DNA of 64,000 nt, from the NCBI GenBank assembly GCA_035690425.1, contig DASSKO010000109.1:1-64000 (forward strand), in the 5' to 3' direction. The DNA comes from DASSKO01 sp035690425 (GTDB lineage: Bacteria; Actinomycetota; Actinomycetes; Propionibacteriales; Nocardioidaceae). The notes beneath the pieces are model-generated. The model was given only the letters and a program-made list of their open reading frames with translations. It did not search any database and was not told the origin of the DNA. The position numbers and the translations under genes are program-made. Position 1 is the first letter of the stretch, and each line of letters begins with the position of its first letter. Positions 35,989 to 45,222 of the stretch are shown here, one piece after another.

Positions 35989-37119
35989 CTAGGGCAGCTG
36001 GGAGAGCGCCGTCACCGACGTGGCGCCGTCGGCGTACCAGTCGACGACGCTGATCGACCCCGCAGCAATCTGCATGCGATAGACCGAGGACACCGGCGCG
36101 CGCAGCCCCGCGCAGACCATCAGCTTGATCGGCGTCACGTGCGTGACGGCAACGACGGTTTCGCCCGGATGCTCGCGCACGATGCGGTCCCGGGTACGGC
36201 GGACGCGCACGGCGACGTCGTCGAAGGACTCGCCGTCCGGCGGGGCGACCGAGGTGGACCCGAGCCACGCGGCGAGCTCGCCCGGCCAGCGTTGCTCGAC
36301 CTCGGAGAAGGTGTGGCCGTCCCAGGCGCCGAACGCGGTCTCCCGCAGACCCTCCTCGGTCTGCACCTTCAGGCCGAGCGCGTCGGCGATCACCTGGGCG
36401 GTCTGCCGGGTGCGGGTGAGCGGTGAGGAGAGCACCACGTCGACGCCGCCGCGTGCCTCCAGCCAGGCCGCGGCGGCATCGGCCTGGGCGCGGCCCGCGT
36501 CGTCCAGGGCGGGGTCGGAGCCGCCGGCGCCGCTGAAACGCTTGTCCACGGTCAACCCGGTCTGGCCGTGACGCAGCAGGATCATCCGGGTCGGATCACC
36601 GAGGTCGGGCGCCCATCCCACCAGGCGGTTGGGGGTGGGCTGCTCGGCGTCCGCGGCACCGCGCGGCTGCCCGCGGGTCGGCCGCGGCGAGCGGCCCATC
36701 GCCTCGTCGAGCGCCATGTTGGCCAGCCGGTCGGCGTCGGCGTTCTCGGCCCTCGGGACCCAGGTCCACAGGGGATCGAGGCCCTGGCGCAACCGCTGAG
36801 CCTCCGAAGCCAGCGGCACCATGTCGGGATGCTTGACCTTCCACCGGCCGGCCATCTGCTCGATGACGAGCTTGGAGTCCATCCGCACCTCGACGTCGTT
36901 GGCGTCGGGAACGTGCGTGCGCAGCAGCTGCAGGCCGGCGATGAGACCGCGGTACTCGGCGACGTTGTTGGTCGCGGTGCCGATGGACTCCCTCTCCTCG
37001 GCGATGACCTCGCCGGTGTCGGCATCGCGCAGCAGGGCACCGTAGGCAGCCGGACCCGGGTTGCCGCGCGATCCGCCGTCGGCCTCGATGATCACCCGGG
37101 TCGAGGACACCGCGGTCAC
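35989..37119 (-). CDS. Bifunctional RNase HI / acid phosphatase
   Basis: A protein of 376 residues. The first about 135 residues are RNase HI-like: IEADGGSRGNPGPAAYG, ATNNVAEYRGL and NADADRLANMAL give the acidic catalytic set. A linker leads to a histidine phosphatase domain: LLRHGQTGLTVDKRFSG and VTHVTPIKLMVCAGL. The actinobacterial homologue of M. tuberculosis (Rv2228c) has both activities with an additional cobalamin-phosphate phosphatase role. The GTG overlaps the stop of the zinc-ribbon gene (GTGA). Confidence 0.9.
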   Translation of the reverse strand: MTAVSSTRVIIEADGGSRGNPGPAAYGALLRDADTGEVIAEERESIGTATNNVAEYRGLIAGLQLLRTHVPDANDVEVRMDSKLVIEQMAGRWKVKHPDMVPLASEAQRLRQGLDPLWTWVPRAENADADRLANMALDEAMGRSPRPTRGQPRGAADAEQPTPNRLVGWAPDLGDPTRMILLRHGQTGLTVDKRFSGAGGSDPALDDAGRAQADAAAAWLEARGGVDVVLSSPLTRTRQTAQVIADALGLKVQTEEGLRETAFGAWDGHTFSEVEQRWPGELAAWLGSTSVAPPDGESFDDVAVRVRRTRDRIVREHPGETVVAVTHVTPIKLMVCAGLRAPVSSVYRMQIAAGSISVVDWYADGATSVTALSQLP

Positions 37120-37853
37120 GCGTCGCCGGTGCGGACCAGGATGCGGCCGCACTCTTCACAACGCACCACGTCGTCGGCGGCGGCGTTGCCGATGTCGCGT
37201 AGGTCGGACGGGTTGAGCTCGAGCCGGCAGCCACCGCAGCGCTTGTGGGCAAGCTCGGCTGCCCCGACCCCGGAGTGGCTGGCCCGCAGCCGCTCGTAGA
37301 GCGCGAGCAGGTCGTCGGGCAGCTCGGCAGCGAGCTTGTCGCGCGCCGCCTTGGTCTGCTCGGTGTCGGCGTCGATCTCGGCGAACGCCTCGTCGCGCCG
37401 GCGGGTGTGGTCGGCTACCTGTGCATCGAGGTCGTCGGCGAGCTCCCGCATCTGGGCGTGCTCGGCCTCGGCCGACTCGAGCCGCTCCATCACGTCGAGC
37501 TCGGCGTCTTCGAGGTCGGCGATCCGGCGCTCCAGCGTCTGCAGCTCGTGCTGCAGGCTCTCCAGCTCCTTGGGCGAGCCGACCTGCCCCTGGTCGAGCC
37601 GACTCTGGTTGCGCTCACGCCGGGCCTTGACCTGCTCGACGTCGGCGTCGGCCTTGCGCTGCTCGCGCAGCAGGTCGTCGACGTCGGTGCGTTTGAAGAC
37701 CAGCTCGTCGGTGAGGCTCGACCGCCTCTTCTCCAGGTCGGCCAGGGCCGCGAGCTCGGGGAGGCTCGTACGACGGTGACCCAGCTGGTCCAGCGACGAG
37801 TCGAGGTCTTGCAGGTCGAGCAGCCGGAGCTGGGCTTGGTGTTCGGCTTTCAG
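37116..37853 (-). CDS. Zinc-ribbon coiled-coil protein (CdsZ/DUF164 type)
   Basis: A protein of 245 residues, mostly a long coiled coil (heptads rich in Leu, Glu, Arg from about residue 10 to 180) and ending in a C4 zinc ribbon: CGGCRLEL then CEECGRIL. The homologous mycobacterial protein is Rv2229c. The likely start is CTG, 14 bases after GAGGAG, since no ATG, GTG or TTG fits and homologues start MKA where this reads LKAEH. It is sandwiched in overlap between the Nif3 and RNase H genes. Function is poorly known. Confidence 0.85.
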   Translation of the reverse strand: MKAEHQAQLRLLDLQDLDSSLDQLGHRRTSLPELAALADLEKRRSSLTDELVFKRTDVDDLLREQRKADADVEQVKARRERNQSRLDQGQVGSPKELESLQHELQTLERRIADLEDAELDVMERLESAEAEHAQMRELADDLDAQVADHTRRRDEAFAEIDADTEQTKAARDKLAAELPDDLLALYERLRASHSGVGAAELAHKRCGGCRLELNPSDLRDIGNAAADDVVRCEECGRILVRTGDA

Positions 37854-39022
37854 CGCAAACTCTCCTCGGTCGGGCCGACCGGTTGGGCGACGTGGATCTG
37901 CCAGGGATCGGTGCGAGTGTGCGACACGCGCGTCCCCACCGTAGCCCCCTGCCCCGACAGGGCGTCGACGAGCCTGCGCTCGGCGTGCGGCAGCCAGGTC
38001 CACTCTGCCGCCCAGTGCGCGACGTCGACCAGCGCGGGCCCGCCGTACTCGCGGAACTCCGATGCCGGGTGGTGCCGCAGGTCGGAGGTCAGGTAGACGT
38101 CCGCGCCGCTGGTGCGGGCGACGTCGAGGTAGCTGTCGCCGGCGCCTCCACACAGCGCCACGGTGCGCACCGGCTGTTCCGGGTCTCCGGCCGCGCGCAC
38201 CCCCGCGGCCGTTGCCGGCAGTGCCGCGGCGACGCGGTCGGCGAAGCCTTGCAACGTCGTGGCCTCGGCGAGTACGCCGATGCGGCCGGCACCACGAGAG
38301 GACGACAGGGCCGCCATCTCGACGAGGTGGAACGCCGGCTCCTCGTATGGGTGGGCCGCGCGCAACGCCGACACGACCGCAGCCCGCAGTCGCCGCGGCA
38401 GCACCATCTCGACCCGAGTCTCGCGCACCTGCTCGATGTCACCGACCGCGCCGATCGTCGGATGCGCGCCCGGCTGCGGCCGGAAGGTGCCGGTGCCCGG
38501 TGCGGTGAACGCGCAACGGTCGTAGTCACCGATGGCTCCCGCCCCGGCCGCCGACAGCGCATCGACCAGTGCCTGCGCGCCCTCCTCGGGCACGTAGACC
38601 ACGAGGGCGTCGAGTGGGTCCGCCGCGGCGGGTGCGAGCGGGCGCAGGTCGCTGAGGCCGAGGGCCTCCGCCAGGGCGTCGGAGACCCCGGGATCGGCGG
38701 TGTCGGCGTTGGTGTGACAGACCTGCAAGGCGATGCCCGTGCTGATCAGCCGGTGCAGCACCCGTCCCTTGGGGGTGGTGGCGGCAATGCCGTGCACGGG
38801 TCTGAGCAGCAGCGGATGGTGGGTCACCACGAGGTCGGCTCCCCACTGCACGGCCTCGTCGACCACGGCGTGCACCGGGTCGACGGCGAAGAGCACCTTG
38901 TGTACGGGCTGTTCGGGGTCTCCACAGACCGGGCCGACGGCGTCCCAGGACTCCGCGCGGTGCGGGTCGTAGAGCCGGTCGAGGCAGTCGGTCACGTCGG
39001 CGAGGCTCGGCACAGCAGTCAC
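37850..39022 (-). CDS. Nif3-like dinuclear metal centre protein
   Basis: A protein of 390 residues of the Nif3/YqfO type. The metal-binding residues appear in WGADLVVTHHPLLLRPVHG and DVAHWAAEW. A central inserted domain (YVPEEGAQALVDALSAAGAGAIGDYDRC to AAHPYEEPAF) marks the longer YqfO form. Known members form ring-like hexamers; the reaction is unsettled. The GTG gives MTAVPSLADVTDCLD. Its stop overlaps the start of the zinc-ribbon gene. The gene order matches the Rv2228c-Rv2230c set. Confidence 0.9.
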   Translation of the reverse strand: MTAVPSLADVTDCLDRLYDPHRAESWDAVGPVCGDPEQPVHKVLFAVDPVHAVVDEAVQWGADLVVTHHPLLLRPVHGIAATTPKGRVLHRLISTGIALQVCHTNADTADPGVSDALAEALGLSDLRPLAPAAADPLDALVVYVPEEGAQALVDALSAAGAGAIGDYDRCAFTAPGTGTFRPQPGAHPTIGAVGDIEQVRETRVEMVLPRRLRAAVVSALRAAHPYEEPAFHLVEMAALSSSRGAGRIGVLAEATTLQGFADRVAAALPATAAGVRAAGDPEQPVRTVALCGGAGDSYLDVARTSGADVYLTSDLRHHPASEFREYGGPALVDVAHWAAEWTWLPHAERRLVDALSGQGATVGTRVSHTRTDPWQIHVAQPVGPTEESLR

Positions 39023-39041
39023 GGCAGCGAGGTTAGCGGTG

Positions 39042-40097
39042 TCACAGGCCGAGCCGGTAGATCCTCCAGAAGCCGGTGTCACTGACCGACAGCGCCGTCG
39101 CGCCGGTGAATCCGGCCGCCTTGGCGTAACGGTCCACCACAGACGGTCGGATGACCGTGCCCGTGCCGACCGAGTCCGGGTGTGACAGCGAGTCGGGCAG
39201 GCAGATCAGCACGCTGAACCCGTAGAGCAGACGTTGGGTGTCGTCACCGGGGGTGGTCAGCTCGAGGTCTGCCGCCTCGTCGATGACCAGCACGACGGCA
39301 TCGTCGCTGCAGGAGCGGCGGACCGCGGAGAGCACCTGCTCCGGGTACGGCATGTCGTGCAGGCACTCGACCGCGACCACCACGTCGAACGGGCCGTGTG
39401 CCAGCGGGCCGCTGATCTCGCCGAGATGGAACCGCACCCGGTCCGCGACGCCGTGCGCTGTCGCGTTGGCTGTTGCTGCCTGGATCGCGACCGGGTCCAT
39501 GTCGTAGCCGTGGACCTCGATGGCCGGGAACTCCACGGCAAGCCCGATCGCGGCCCAGCCGTGGCCGCAGGCCACGTCGGCGACCCTGGCTCCAGCGGTG
39601 AGCTGCGCCTGCAGCTCCAGCACCTGCGGCACCCACCGCCTCGGCAGCATGTGCAGCAACACGGCTCGGTTGGTGTCACCCTGCGCCCGCGACATGTCCG
39701 GTCCGAACGCTTCCCACGACACCCCGCCACCGGCCCGGTATGCGTCCGCCAGCGCGGGCAGCTGCAGGGTGGCGGAGAGGGCGGTGCGGACCAGCGGTTC
39801 GGCCCACAGCAGGCTCTCGGTGTCGAGCAGGGCCTCGGCGTGACCGGCGGGCAACGAGAAGCGTCCACCGTCGAGCTCCAGGTATCCCGCGACCGCCTGC
39901 TGCTCCAGCCACTCGCGGACGTAGCGCGGGTGGGTCGACGTCGCGACCGCGAGCTCGGCCGACGCCATCGGGCCGTGCTCCCGTAGCGCGGCGTACAGGC
40001 CCAGCCGTTGCCCGAGCCACACCGAGGCCGCCTCCATCACGACCACCGACTGGGTGAACAGCCGCTCCGACATCTGTTCTGCCGTGTGCGTCGTCAT
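39042..40097 (-). CDS. Class I SAM-dependent methyltransferase
   Basis: A protein of 351 residues. The N-terminal helices (ASVWLGQRLGLYAALREHGPM, STHPRYVREWLEQQAVAGYL) form a winged-helix dimerisation part like that of O-methyltransferases. The SAM motif is VADVACGHGWAAIGLA, then VHGYDMD and VVVAVECLHDM. The substrate is unknown. It has GGGGAGGG upstream of the ATG. It ends 19 bp before the Nif3 gene, so it may be in the same transcript. Confidence 0.83.
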   Translation of the reverse strand: MTTHTAEQMSERLFTQSVVVMEAASVWLGQRLGLYAALREHGPMASAELAVATSTHPRYVREWLEQQAVAGYLELDGGRFSLPAGHAEALLDTESLLWAEPLVRTALSATLQLPALADAYRAGGGVSWEAFGPDMSRAQGDTNRAVLLHMLPRRWVPQVLELQAQLTAGARVADVACGHGWAAIGLAVEFPAIEVHGYDMDPVAIQAATANATAHGVADRVRFHLGEISGPLAHGPFDVVVAVECLHDMPYPEQVLSAVRRSCSDDAVVLVIDEAADLELTTPGDDTQRLLYGFSVLICLPDSLSHPDSVGTGTVIRPSVVDRYAKAAGFTGATALSVSDTGFWRIYRLGL

Positions 40098-40140
40098 GTC
40101 CCTCCCCTATCGAGAGGGTGCTCCGCGGCAGATCGCTTCG

Positions 40141-41112
40141 CTAGTGCCGTCCCAGCATCGTCAGCAGCTCGCCGGCGTCGTGCTCGCCTGGCGGACGCCC
40201 GCTGCGAGCGAGGTCGTTTGCCAGCCGCTGCAGCAGCGCATTCGCGGGCGTCGGAACTTCGTGCAGGCGGCCAAGCATCACGATCTCGCCGTTGAGGTAG
40301 TCGGTCTCGACCGCGCCGGTCGAGCGGTGCAGGCTCTGCCAGGATGAGCCTCCCGGCCGGTCGACGCCGGCTATCGGCCGCTCCCGGATGTGGTCGTCGC
40401 GGCGCTCCGCATCCTCGGCCGGCGTCGCCACGTCGATGCCGGCTGCGTCGAGCACCGTCGCGGCCTCGTCGCGCACCAGGTCGCCGAGTGGCCCCCGCCG
40501 GGCCGTGGGACCGCAGACTGCCTCGATCGCGTTGCCGAGGTTGGTGACGAGCTTGCGGTACTTCCACCGCTGCACGTCGTCGATCGGCTCGGAGAGGAAC
40601 GTCGCGGACTCCAGCGCCGCGGCCACGCCGACCGCCACGTCGTCGGTGCCGCGGGGGTACCTGCCGATGTCGAGGATGCCGGTGAGCGGTGCCGAGTACG
40701 CCGAGACAGCGCCAGGACGCAGATGACCGGCCGGACACATCACGCACACGCCGTACACATGCTCGAAGAGTCGCAGGGCGTGTTGCTCGTTGGCGACGCC
40801 GTTCTGCGCGCAGACGACCGGGGTCGTCGCCGGAGCCGCGGCGCTGAGATCTCCGAGCGCGGCGGTGGTGTGCTGTGACTTCACGGTGAGCAGCACGACG
40901 TCGTCGGCGCGCCAGGTCAGCGCGCCCGGGCGGTCGACGACCTGGACCGGCACGGTGGCAACGGCGTCCGGCGACTCCAGTCGCAGCCCGTCGGCATGGA
41001 TGGCCTGGTAGTGCTCCCTGCGCGCGATGAGCACGACCTCATGGCCGGCTTCGAACAACCGCCCGCCGATCACACCGCCGATCGCGCCGGCACCGTAGAC
41101 GATGAACCTCAT
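40141..41112 (-). CDS. Ketopantoate reductase family protein
   Basis: A protein of 323 residues. MRFIVYGAGAIGGVIGGRL is the NADPH site, VVLLTVKSQHTT and CAQNGVANEQ follow, and the helical C domain has KYRKLVTNLGNAIEAV with the catalytic Lys-Asn region. It may make pantoate from ketopantoate, complementing panB, but this family also has members acting on other substrates. It lies between the methyltransferase and nhaA genes. Confidence 0.83.
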   Translation of the reverse strand: MRFIVYGAGAIGGVIGGRLFEAGHEVVLIARREHYQAIHADGLRLESPDAVATVPVQVVDRPGALTWRADDVVLLTVKSQHTTAALGDLSAAAPATTPVVCAQNGVANEQHALRLFEHVYGVCVMCPAGHLRPGAVSAYSAPLTGILDIGRYPRGTDDVAVGVAAALESATFLSEPIDDVQRWKYRKLVTNLGNAIEAVCGPTARRGPLGDLVRDEAATVLDAAGIDVATPAEDAERRDDHIRERPIAGVDRPGGSSWQSLHRSTGAVETDYLNGEIVMLGRLHEVPTPANALLQRLANDLARSGRPPGEHDAGELLTMLGRH

Positions 41113-41134
41113 CGCCCCAGTCTGCGTCACCAGG

Positions 41135-42442
41135 TCAGGGCTGGTCCTCGTAGACGTCGGGGACACCGTCGGCGTTCGTGTCGGCGGTCTCCAACTGGTG
41201 GATCCGCCGGTAGCTGCGGTTGCGTGCACGCAGAATTGCTGCAGCCAGGACGGACGCGACGACGGAGCCGGTCAGCACTCCGATCTTCACCTGCTCCTCG
41301 CGCGTACCGCCGGCTCCGAAGGCGAGGTCGCCGATCAGCAGCGACACCGTGAAGCCGATGCCCGCAAGCAGCGACACGCCGAGGACGTCGAGCCAGCGCA
41401 GGCTTGCGTCGAGGTCGGCGCGGCCGAAGCGCGAGACGAGGTACGTCGTGCCGAAGACGCCGGCTGCCTTGCCGACGACGAGGCCCGCGACAATGCCGAG
41501 CGCGACCCGGTCGGTGAGCGCTGCGGTGAGGCCGGAGAAGCCGCCGACACTCACTCCGGCCGCAAAGAAGGCGAAGACAGGCACTGCGACTCCTGCCGAG
41601 ACCGGCCGCAAGAGGTGCTCGAAGTGCTCGGCCAGCCCGGGGCCGCCCTCGGGGCCGCCCGCGGCGTGACTGCGGAGGACGGGCACGGCAAAGCCCAGCA
41701 GGACACCGGCGACCGTGGCGTGCACGCCGGCGGCGTGGACCAGCGCCCATGTCACTGCCGCGAGCGGCAGCAGCAGCCACCAGGCGCGGATCCGTCGCTG
41801 CACGGCTACGGCGAACATTGCGAGTGGCACCAGTGCGCCGAGCAGCGGAAGCAGGTGCAGGTCGCTGGTGTAGAAGACCGCGATGATCGTGACCGCGAGC
41901 AGGTCGTCGACCACTGCCAAGGTCAGCAGGAAGGTCCGGAGCGCGACCGGAAGGTGGGTGCTGACCACCGCGAGGATGGCCAGGGCGAAGGCGATGTCGG
42001 TCGCGGTGGGGATCGCCCAGCCGCGCAGCGCGCCGCCACCGGTGCCGACGTTGACGGCGACGTACACCAGGGCCGGGACGACCATGCCGCCGGCGGCCGC
42101 GAGGATCGGCAGCGCGGCCCGCCGTGGGTCGCGGAGGTCACCGGCGACGAACTCGCGTTTGAGCTCCAGACCGACGACGAAGAAGAAGATCGCCAACAGG
42201 CCGTCGGCCGCCCAGGCTCCGAGAGACAGGTGCAGATGCAGCGCCTCCGGCCCCACCGTGAAGTCCCGCAGGCGGGTGTAGGAGCTGGCGAACGGTGAGT
42301 TGGCCCAGGCCAGCGCCGCCACGGTCGCGACGAGCAAAAACGCACCGCCGACGGTCTCCTTGCGCAGGATGTTGGCGATGCGCCTGGTCTCAGACCACGA
42401 GCCACGATCGAGAACGGTGTGCTCAGGTGACGACTTGCCCAC
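41135..42442 (-). CDS. nhaA: Na+/H+ antiporter NhaA with an EF-hand-like C-terminal motif
   Basis: A protein of 435 residues with about 12 membrane segments. Typical NhaA marks are [29 protein letters not shown] with the sodium-binding aspartate, and [12 protein letters not shown] with the paired aspartates. It exports sodium in exchange for protons. After the last helix there is a basic segment and [15 protein letters not shown], which has the DxNxDG spacing of a calcium-binding loop; this is an unusual ending for NhaA. The gene is transcribed from its own promoter divergent to the next gene. Confidence 0.9.
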   Translation of the reverse strand: MGKSSPEHTVLDRGSWSETRRIANILRKETVGGAFLLVATVAALAWANSPFASSYTRLRDFTVGPEALHLHLSLGAWAADGLLAIFFFVVGLELKREFVAGDLRDPRRAALPILAAAGGMVVPALVYVAVNVGTGGGALRGWAIPTATDIAFALAILAVVSTHLPVALRTFLLTLAVVDDLLAVTIIAVFYTSDLHLLPLLGALVPLAMFAVAVQRRIRAWWLLLPLAAVTWALVHAAGVHATVAGVLLGFAVPVLRSHAAGGPEGGPGLAEHFEHLLRPVSAGVAVPVFAFFAAGVSVGGFSGLTAALTDRVALGIVAGLVVGKAAGVFGTTYLVSRFGRADLDASLRWLDVLGVSLLAGIGFTVSLLIGDLAFGAGGTREEQVKIGVLTGSVVASVLAAAILRARNRSYRRIHQLETADTNADGVPDVYEDQP

Positions 42443-42540
42443 GGCCCGGTCTCCTCGGCTGGCTCGACAATCTTGCTGCCGACCAGACTTCCCGGCTCAC
42501 CACGGCGGAGTATATCCGATGGTCATGGCACCATCGCCGG

Positions 42541-43101
42541 ATGGGCGCTGTGTGGTGGCTGGTCCTCGGGCTGGTCCAGCTGGTCTTGGAGCTGCGCCGC
42601 TACGGTGAGCCGGGCCGAGAGCGGTACCGGCGGCTCAGTGACCGCCGGGCTGCTGGCGTTCACGACCTGTACGTCAGCAGGACGATCCCGTTCCTGAACA
42701 CCGGCGCGGTTGCGCTCTCAGTGGTCGGCGGTGTGCTGGCGACGATCGAGGGATCTGTGGTGTGGGCGGCGCTATGGGCCGCGGCCGCGGTCCTGCTGCT
42801 CGCCTCGCTGGCCGTCCGCACCAGGGTCAAGCCCACCGTCCTGGCGGAGTTCGACGCCCGCGGGCTGCCACCACTCGTCGAGCGGCACCGGAGCCTCCGG
42901 CGGGAGCGTCGTCAAGTCCAGTTCGGCGTCGTCACGCTCGTCGCGTTCCTGGTGGGCGAGGTCGCGACCTATCTGGCAGACCGGTGGGACCAGCCGGCGT
43001 GGGACGTCGCGGCAGCCATCTCACTGTTGGTGGCGATCATCGCTGCAGTCGCCCTGGTGTGGTCAACCGTCTGGGTCTACGGCGACGAGCAGCGGCCGTG
43101 A
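42541..43101 (+). CDS. Small integral membrane protein, unknown function
   Basis: A protein of 186 residues with one short and about four clear hydrophobic segments: MGAVWWLVLGLVQLVLEL at the start, a pair in the middle (LNTGAVALSVVGGVLATI and AALWAAAAVLLLASLAV) and a pair at the end. A charged loop (ERHRSLRRERRQV) separates the pairs. I do not recognise the family. It is divergent from nhaA. Confidence 0.65.
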   Translation: MGAVWWLVLGLVQLVLELRRYGEPGRERYRRLSDRRAAGVHDLYVSRTIPFLNTGAVALSVVGGVLATIEGSVVWAALWAAAAVLLLASLAVRTRVKPTVLAEFDARGLPPLVERHRSLRRERRQVQFGVVTLVAFLVGEVATYLADRWDQPAWDVAAAISLLVAIIAAVALVWSTVWVYGDEQRP

Positions 43102-43228
43102 GCCATTGCCCGATCCGAGCATGTGTTCCCGCCCGACAGCGGACAATGCGAGCTGAGTGTCCTACGGGAACAGTTGCGCCCGCTGGTCCTCATTGCGGCC
43201 GTCGGCGCGAGCACGACGGCACGTCGCT

Positions 43229-43639
43229 CTAGGCGCCCGAGTAGAGGCAGAAGGGATGACCGGCCGGATCGAGGTGCACTCGGACGTCGTCCTGCGGCTG
43301 GTACTCAGCCAGCGGCGCTCCGAGCTCGATCGCGTGAGCACTCGCCGCGTCGAGGTCGTCCACCTCGAAGTCGAGGTGCAGCATCATCTGCTGTGCACCC
43401 TCGGCAGCCGGCCACACCGGCGGCACGTACTCGGGTGACGTCTGGAAGCCGATGTAGGTCACGCCATCGGGCGGCGCTATGACGGCCGCGTCGTCGTCTC
43501 CCTCTTCCATCGACCACCCGAGCAGCTCCGTATAGAAGCGAGCGAGTGCCTGTGCGTCCGGGGCGTCCAAGTACACGCCCCAATAGTCGTGCCGGGAGGA
43601 ACGAGGCGTCGAGCCATCGTCTTGGGTCCGTCCACGCAT
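43229..43639 (-). CDS. VOC family protein
   Basis: A protein of 136 residues. After an N-terminal Ser/Asp-rich segment it has the glyoxalase pattern YWGVYLDAPDAQALARFYTELLGW, then MLHLDFEVDDLDAA and a final VHLDPAGHPFCLY. Histidine and Glu/Asp ligands fit the fold. The substrate is unknown. It ends just left of the accessory arsenic region. Confidence 0.83.
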   Translation of the reverse strand: MRGRTQDDGSTPRSSRHDYWGVYLDAPDAQALARFYTELLGWSMEEGDDDAAVIAPPDGVTYIGFQTSPEYVPPVWPAAEGAQQMMLHLDFEVDDLDAASAHAIELGAPLAEYQPQDDVRVHLDPAGHPFCLYSGA

Positions 43640-44247
43640 ACGTGAATTCTGACCGAGGACTCGCACGAATGCGAGGGTGCGCAGTGCTGTCACGATCCGC
43701 GTGCGGGTAGACGCCGTCGTTGGCACGTCCCGCCGGAGGAGAGCGCCTTCACGGTTGATTAGCCCGGCCCGCGGTGGGACGACGCTGATCCGGGACCCTG
43801 GAACGCGTCCTCTTGCATCTGGTGCAGGAGGACGCGCGCCATGTCGGTCACCTCGAAATCGTGGCGAGAGCTCACCGACGGCCGCGGGGCGAGAGCCCAT
43901 AGGTGCAAGACCGGACCGACGCGACAAGCTGCTCCCCCGACGGTTCCGCGGCCGCCGCACGAGCAGTCGTCGCACCACATCGGAGTCACTCTCTGCAGTG
44001 CGGCTCGAAGGGCGTCATGCACGGCAGCAGAGCGGTTCGCTTTGAGTCGTTGCACCGGCGTCGGGTGCAACGACCCAAACGCCGAGTGCAGTCCTGGCGG
44101 CAGTCCAACCGCTCCTGATGGTGTCTCCGACGGCGGCCCGAGGGGCTGCCTGCCGGACGAGGCGGTGCTGGGCGGCCTCGCGGTGCAGGTCGGCGATCCG
44201 AGCTTGGGAGAAGGCGTAGGCGGTGTCGGGGTGCATGTCGGCGCCTT
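43640..44247. other. Largely non-coding stretch with two hairpins
   Basis: I see no recognisable gene, apart from one weak minus-strand open frame listed separately. Two hairpins stand out: CGCGTCCTCTTGCA with TGCAGGAGGACGCG at 43804-43836, and GTCGTTGCACC with GGTGCAACGAC at 44046-44074. The latter may end the arsI transcript, although it lies about 170 bp after its stop. Confidence 0.45.
43759..44070 (-). CDS. Possible small Cys-containing protein (weak)
   Basis: A frame of 103 residues with MWCDDCSCGGRG near the middle and VTDMARVLLHQMQEDAF near the end. There is no known match and no good ribosome site; the 44046 hairpin covers its start. It could be non-coding. Confidence 0.25.
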   Translation of the reverse strand: MHPTPVQRLKANRSAAVHDALRAALQRVTPMWCDDCSCGGRGTVGGAACRVGPVLHLWALAPRPSVSSRHDFEVTDMARVLLHQMQEDAFQGPGSASSHRGPG

Positions 44248-44727
44248 TCAGCAGCAGGCAGCCGTAGGCTGCCCATCGGTGTTGGTGTCGGGGATGCAGC
44301 AGGTGCCGTCGCCTCTGACATCTGACAGCTCGGGGCTTGTCCTGCCTTCGAGGTCGGGGCGGGCGTCCCCGGTGACGGTGTAGACCTCCCACGGCTCGCT
44401 CCCCGGGCCGGTGACCCACACCTTGTCCTGGACGGCGTAGCAACACGTGGTGTTGTCCTCGATCCGGGTGGCGAGCCCGGCGTCGGCGAGGCGGTTGGTG
44501 GCCGCGGTAACCAGATCGGTGCTCTCGACCTCGACACCGAGGTGGTCCATCCGGGTGTCCTCCTCCGGCTGACCCTCGAGGAGGACGAGCTTGAGCGGCG
44601 GCTCGACGATGGCGAAGTTGGCGTAACCCGGGCGGCGCTTCACCGGCTTGGTGCCGAAGAGCCGGGAGTAGAAGTCGATGGACGCTTCGAGGTCGGCGAC
44701 GCGGAGCGCGAGCTGGACACGGGACAT
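44248..44727 (-). CDS. arsI: ArsI/CadI family metalloenzyme (C-As lyase type)
   Basis: A protein of 159 residues with a VOC fold. LALRVADLEASIDFYSRLFG leads, and the diagnostic TTCCYAVQDKVWVTGP has the vicinal cysteine pair used by ArsI to bind trivalent organoarsenicals. The C-terminal tail has more cysteines (GTCCIPD, AACC). ArsI breaks the carbon-arsenic bond; CadI relatives are cadmium-induced. It is divergent from arsR, with the shared operator between. Confidence 0.85.
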   Translation of the reverse strand: MSRVQLALRVADLEASIDFYSRLFGTKPVKRRPGYANFAIVEPPLKLVLLEGQPEEDTRMDHLGVEVESTDLVTAATNRLADAGLATRIEDNTTCCYAVQDKVWVTGPGSEPWEVYTVTGDARPDLEGRTSPELSDVRGDGTCCIPDTNTDGQPTAACC

Positions 44728-44779
44728 GGCCGGTTCCTTCCTTGGATAGCAGGCCGTTCACCTGCCATACATTGATAAC

Positions 44780-44828
44780 TATCTATGTCTGACCTTGCCA
44801 CGGACATAGACGGCTGTCAACATAGATA
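44780..44828. promoter_or_regulatory. ArsR operator candidate
   Basis: TATCTATGT and ACATAGATA are perfect inverse 9-mers 31 bases apart, in the AT-rich gap between the divergent arsI and arsR genes. A third half-site-like GACATAGAC lies between them. This is the form of known ArsR boxes. The left arm would be inside arsR if the first ATG were used, which argues for the later start. Confidence 0.65.
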
Positions 44829-44829
44829 T

Positions 44830-45222
44830 ATGTCGAATTCTCGTGTGGAGCTTCCGGTTCTCGATAGCGTTCTGGCCTGCTGCACCCCGCTCTCGCGTGA
44901 GCCGATGAGCGCGCAGCAGGCCACCCAGGTCGCGCCGCTGCTCAAGGCGCTCGCCGATCCGGTCCGGCTGCGGCTGATGTCAATCGTTCTTTCACACGAA
45001 GGCGGGGAGGCGTGTGTGTGCGACCTGACCCCGGCGTTCGACCTGTCGCAGCCCACGATCAGTCACCACCTCAAGGTGCTGCACGACGCTGGGCTGCTGG
45101 ACCGGGACAAGCGCGGGGTCTGGGTGTACTACCAGGCCCGTCCGGAGGCGATGGAGGCGATGCTCAACCTGTTCGGCAGCATCGGCGTACCCGCCGCCGA
45201 GGCAGCGGGAGCGGGCACGTGA
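44830..45222 (+). CDS. arsR: ArsR family arsenic-responsive repressor
   Basis: A protein of 130 residues with a winged helix. It has VLACCTPLSREPMS near the start and GGEACVCDLTPAFDLSQPTISHHLKVL in the DNA-binding region; the cysteines in these (CC and CVC) should bind arsenite and release DNA. A start 15 codons upstream is possible but would put the operator in the gene. Its last bases overlap acr3 by four (GTGA). Confidence 0.9.
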   Translation: MSNSRVELPVLDSVLACCTPLSREPMSAQQATQVAPLLKALADPVRLRLMSIVLSHEGGEACVCDLTPAFDLSQPTISHHLKVLHDAGLLDRDKRGVWVYYQARPEAMEAMLNLFGSIGVPAAEAAGAGT

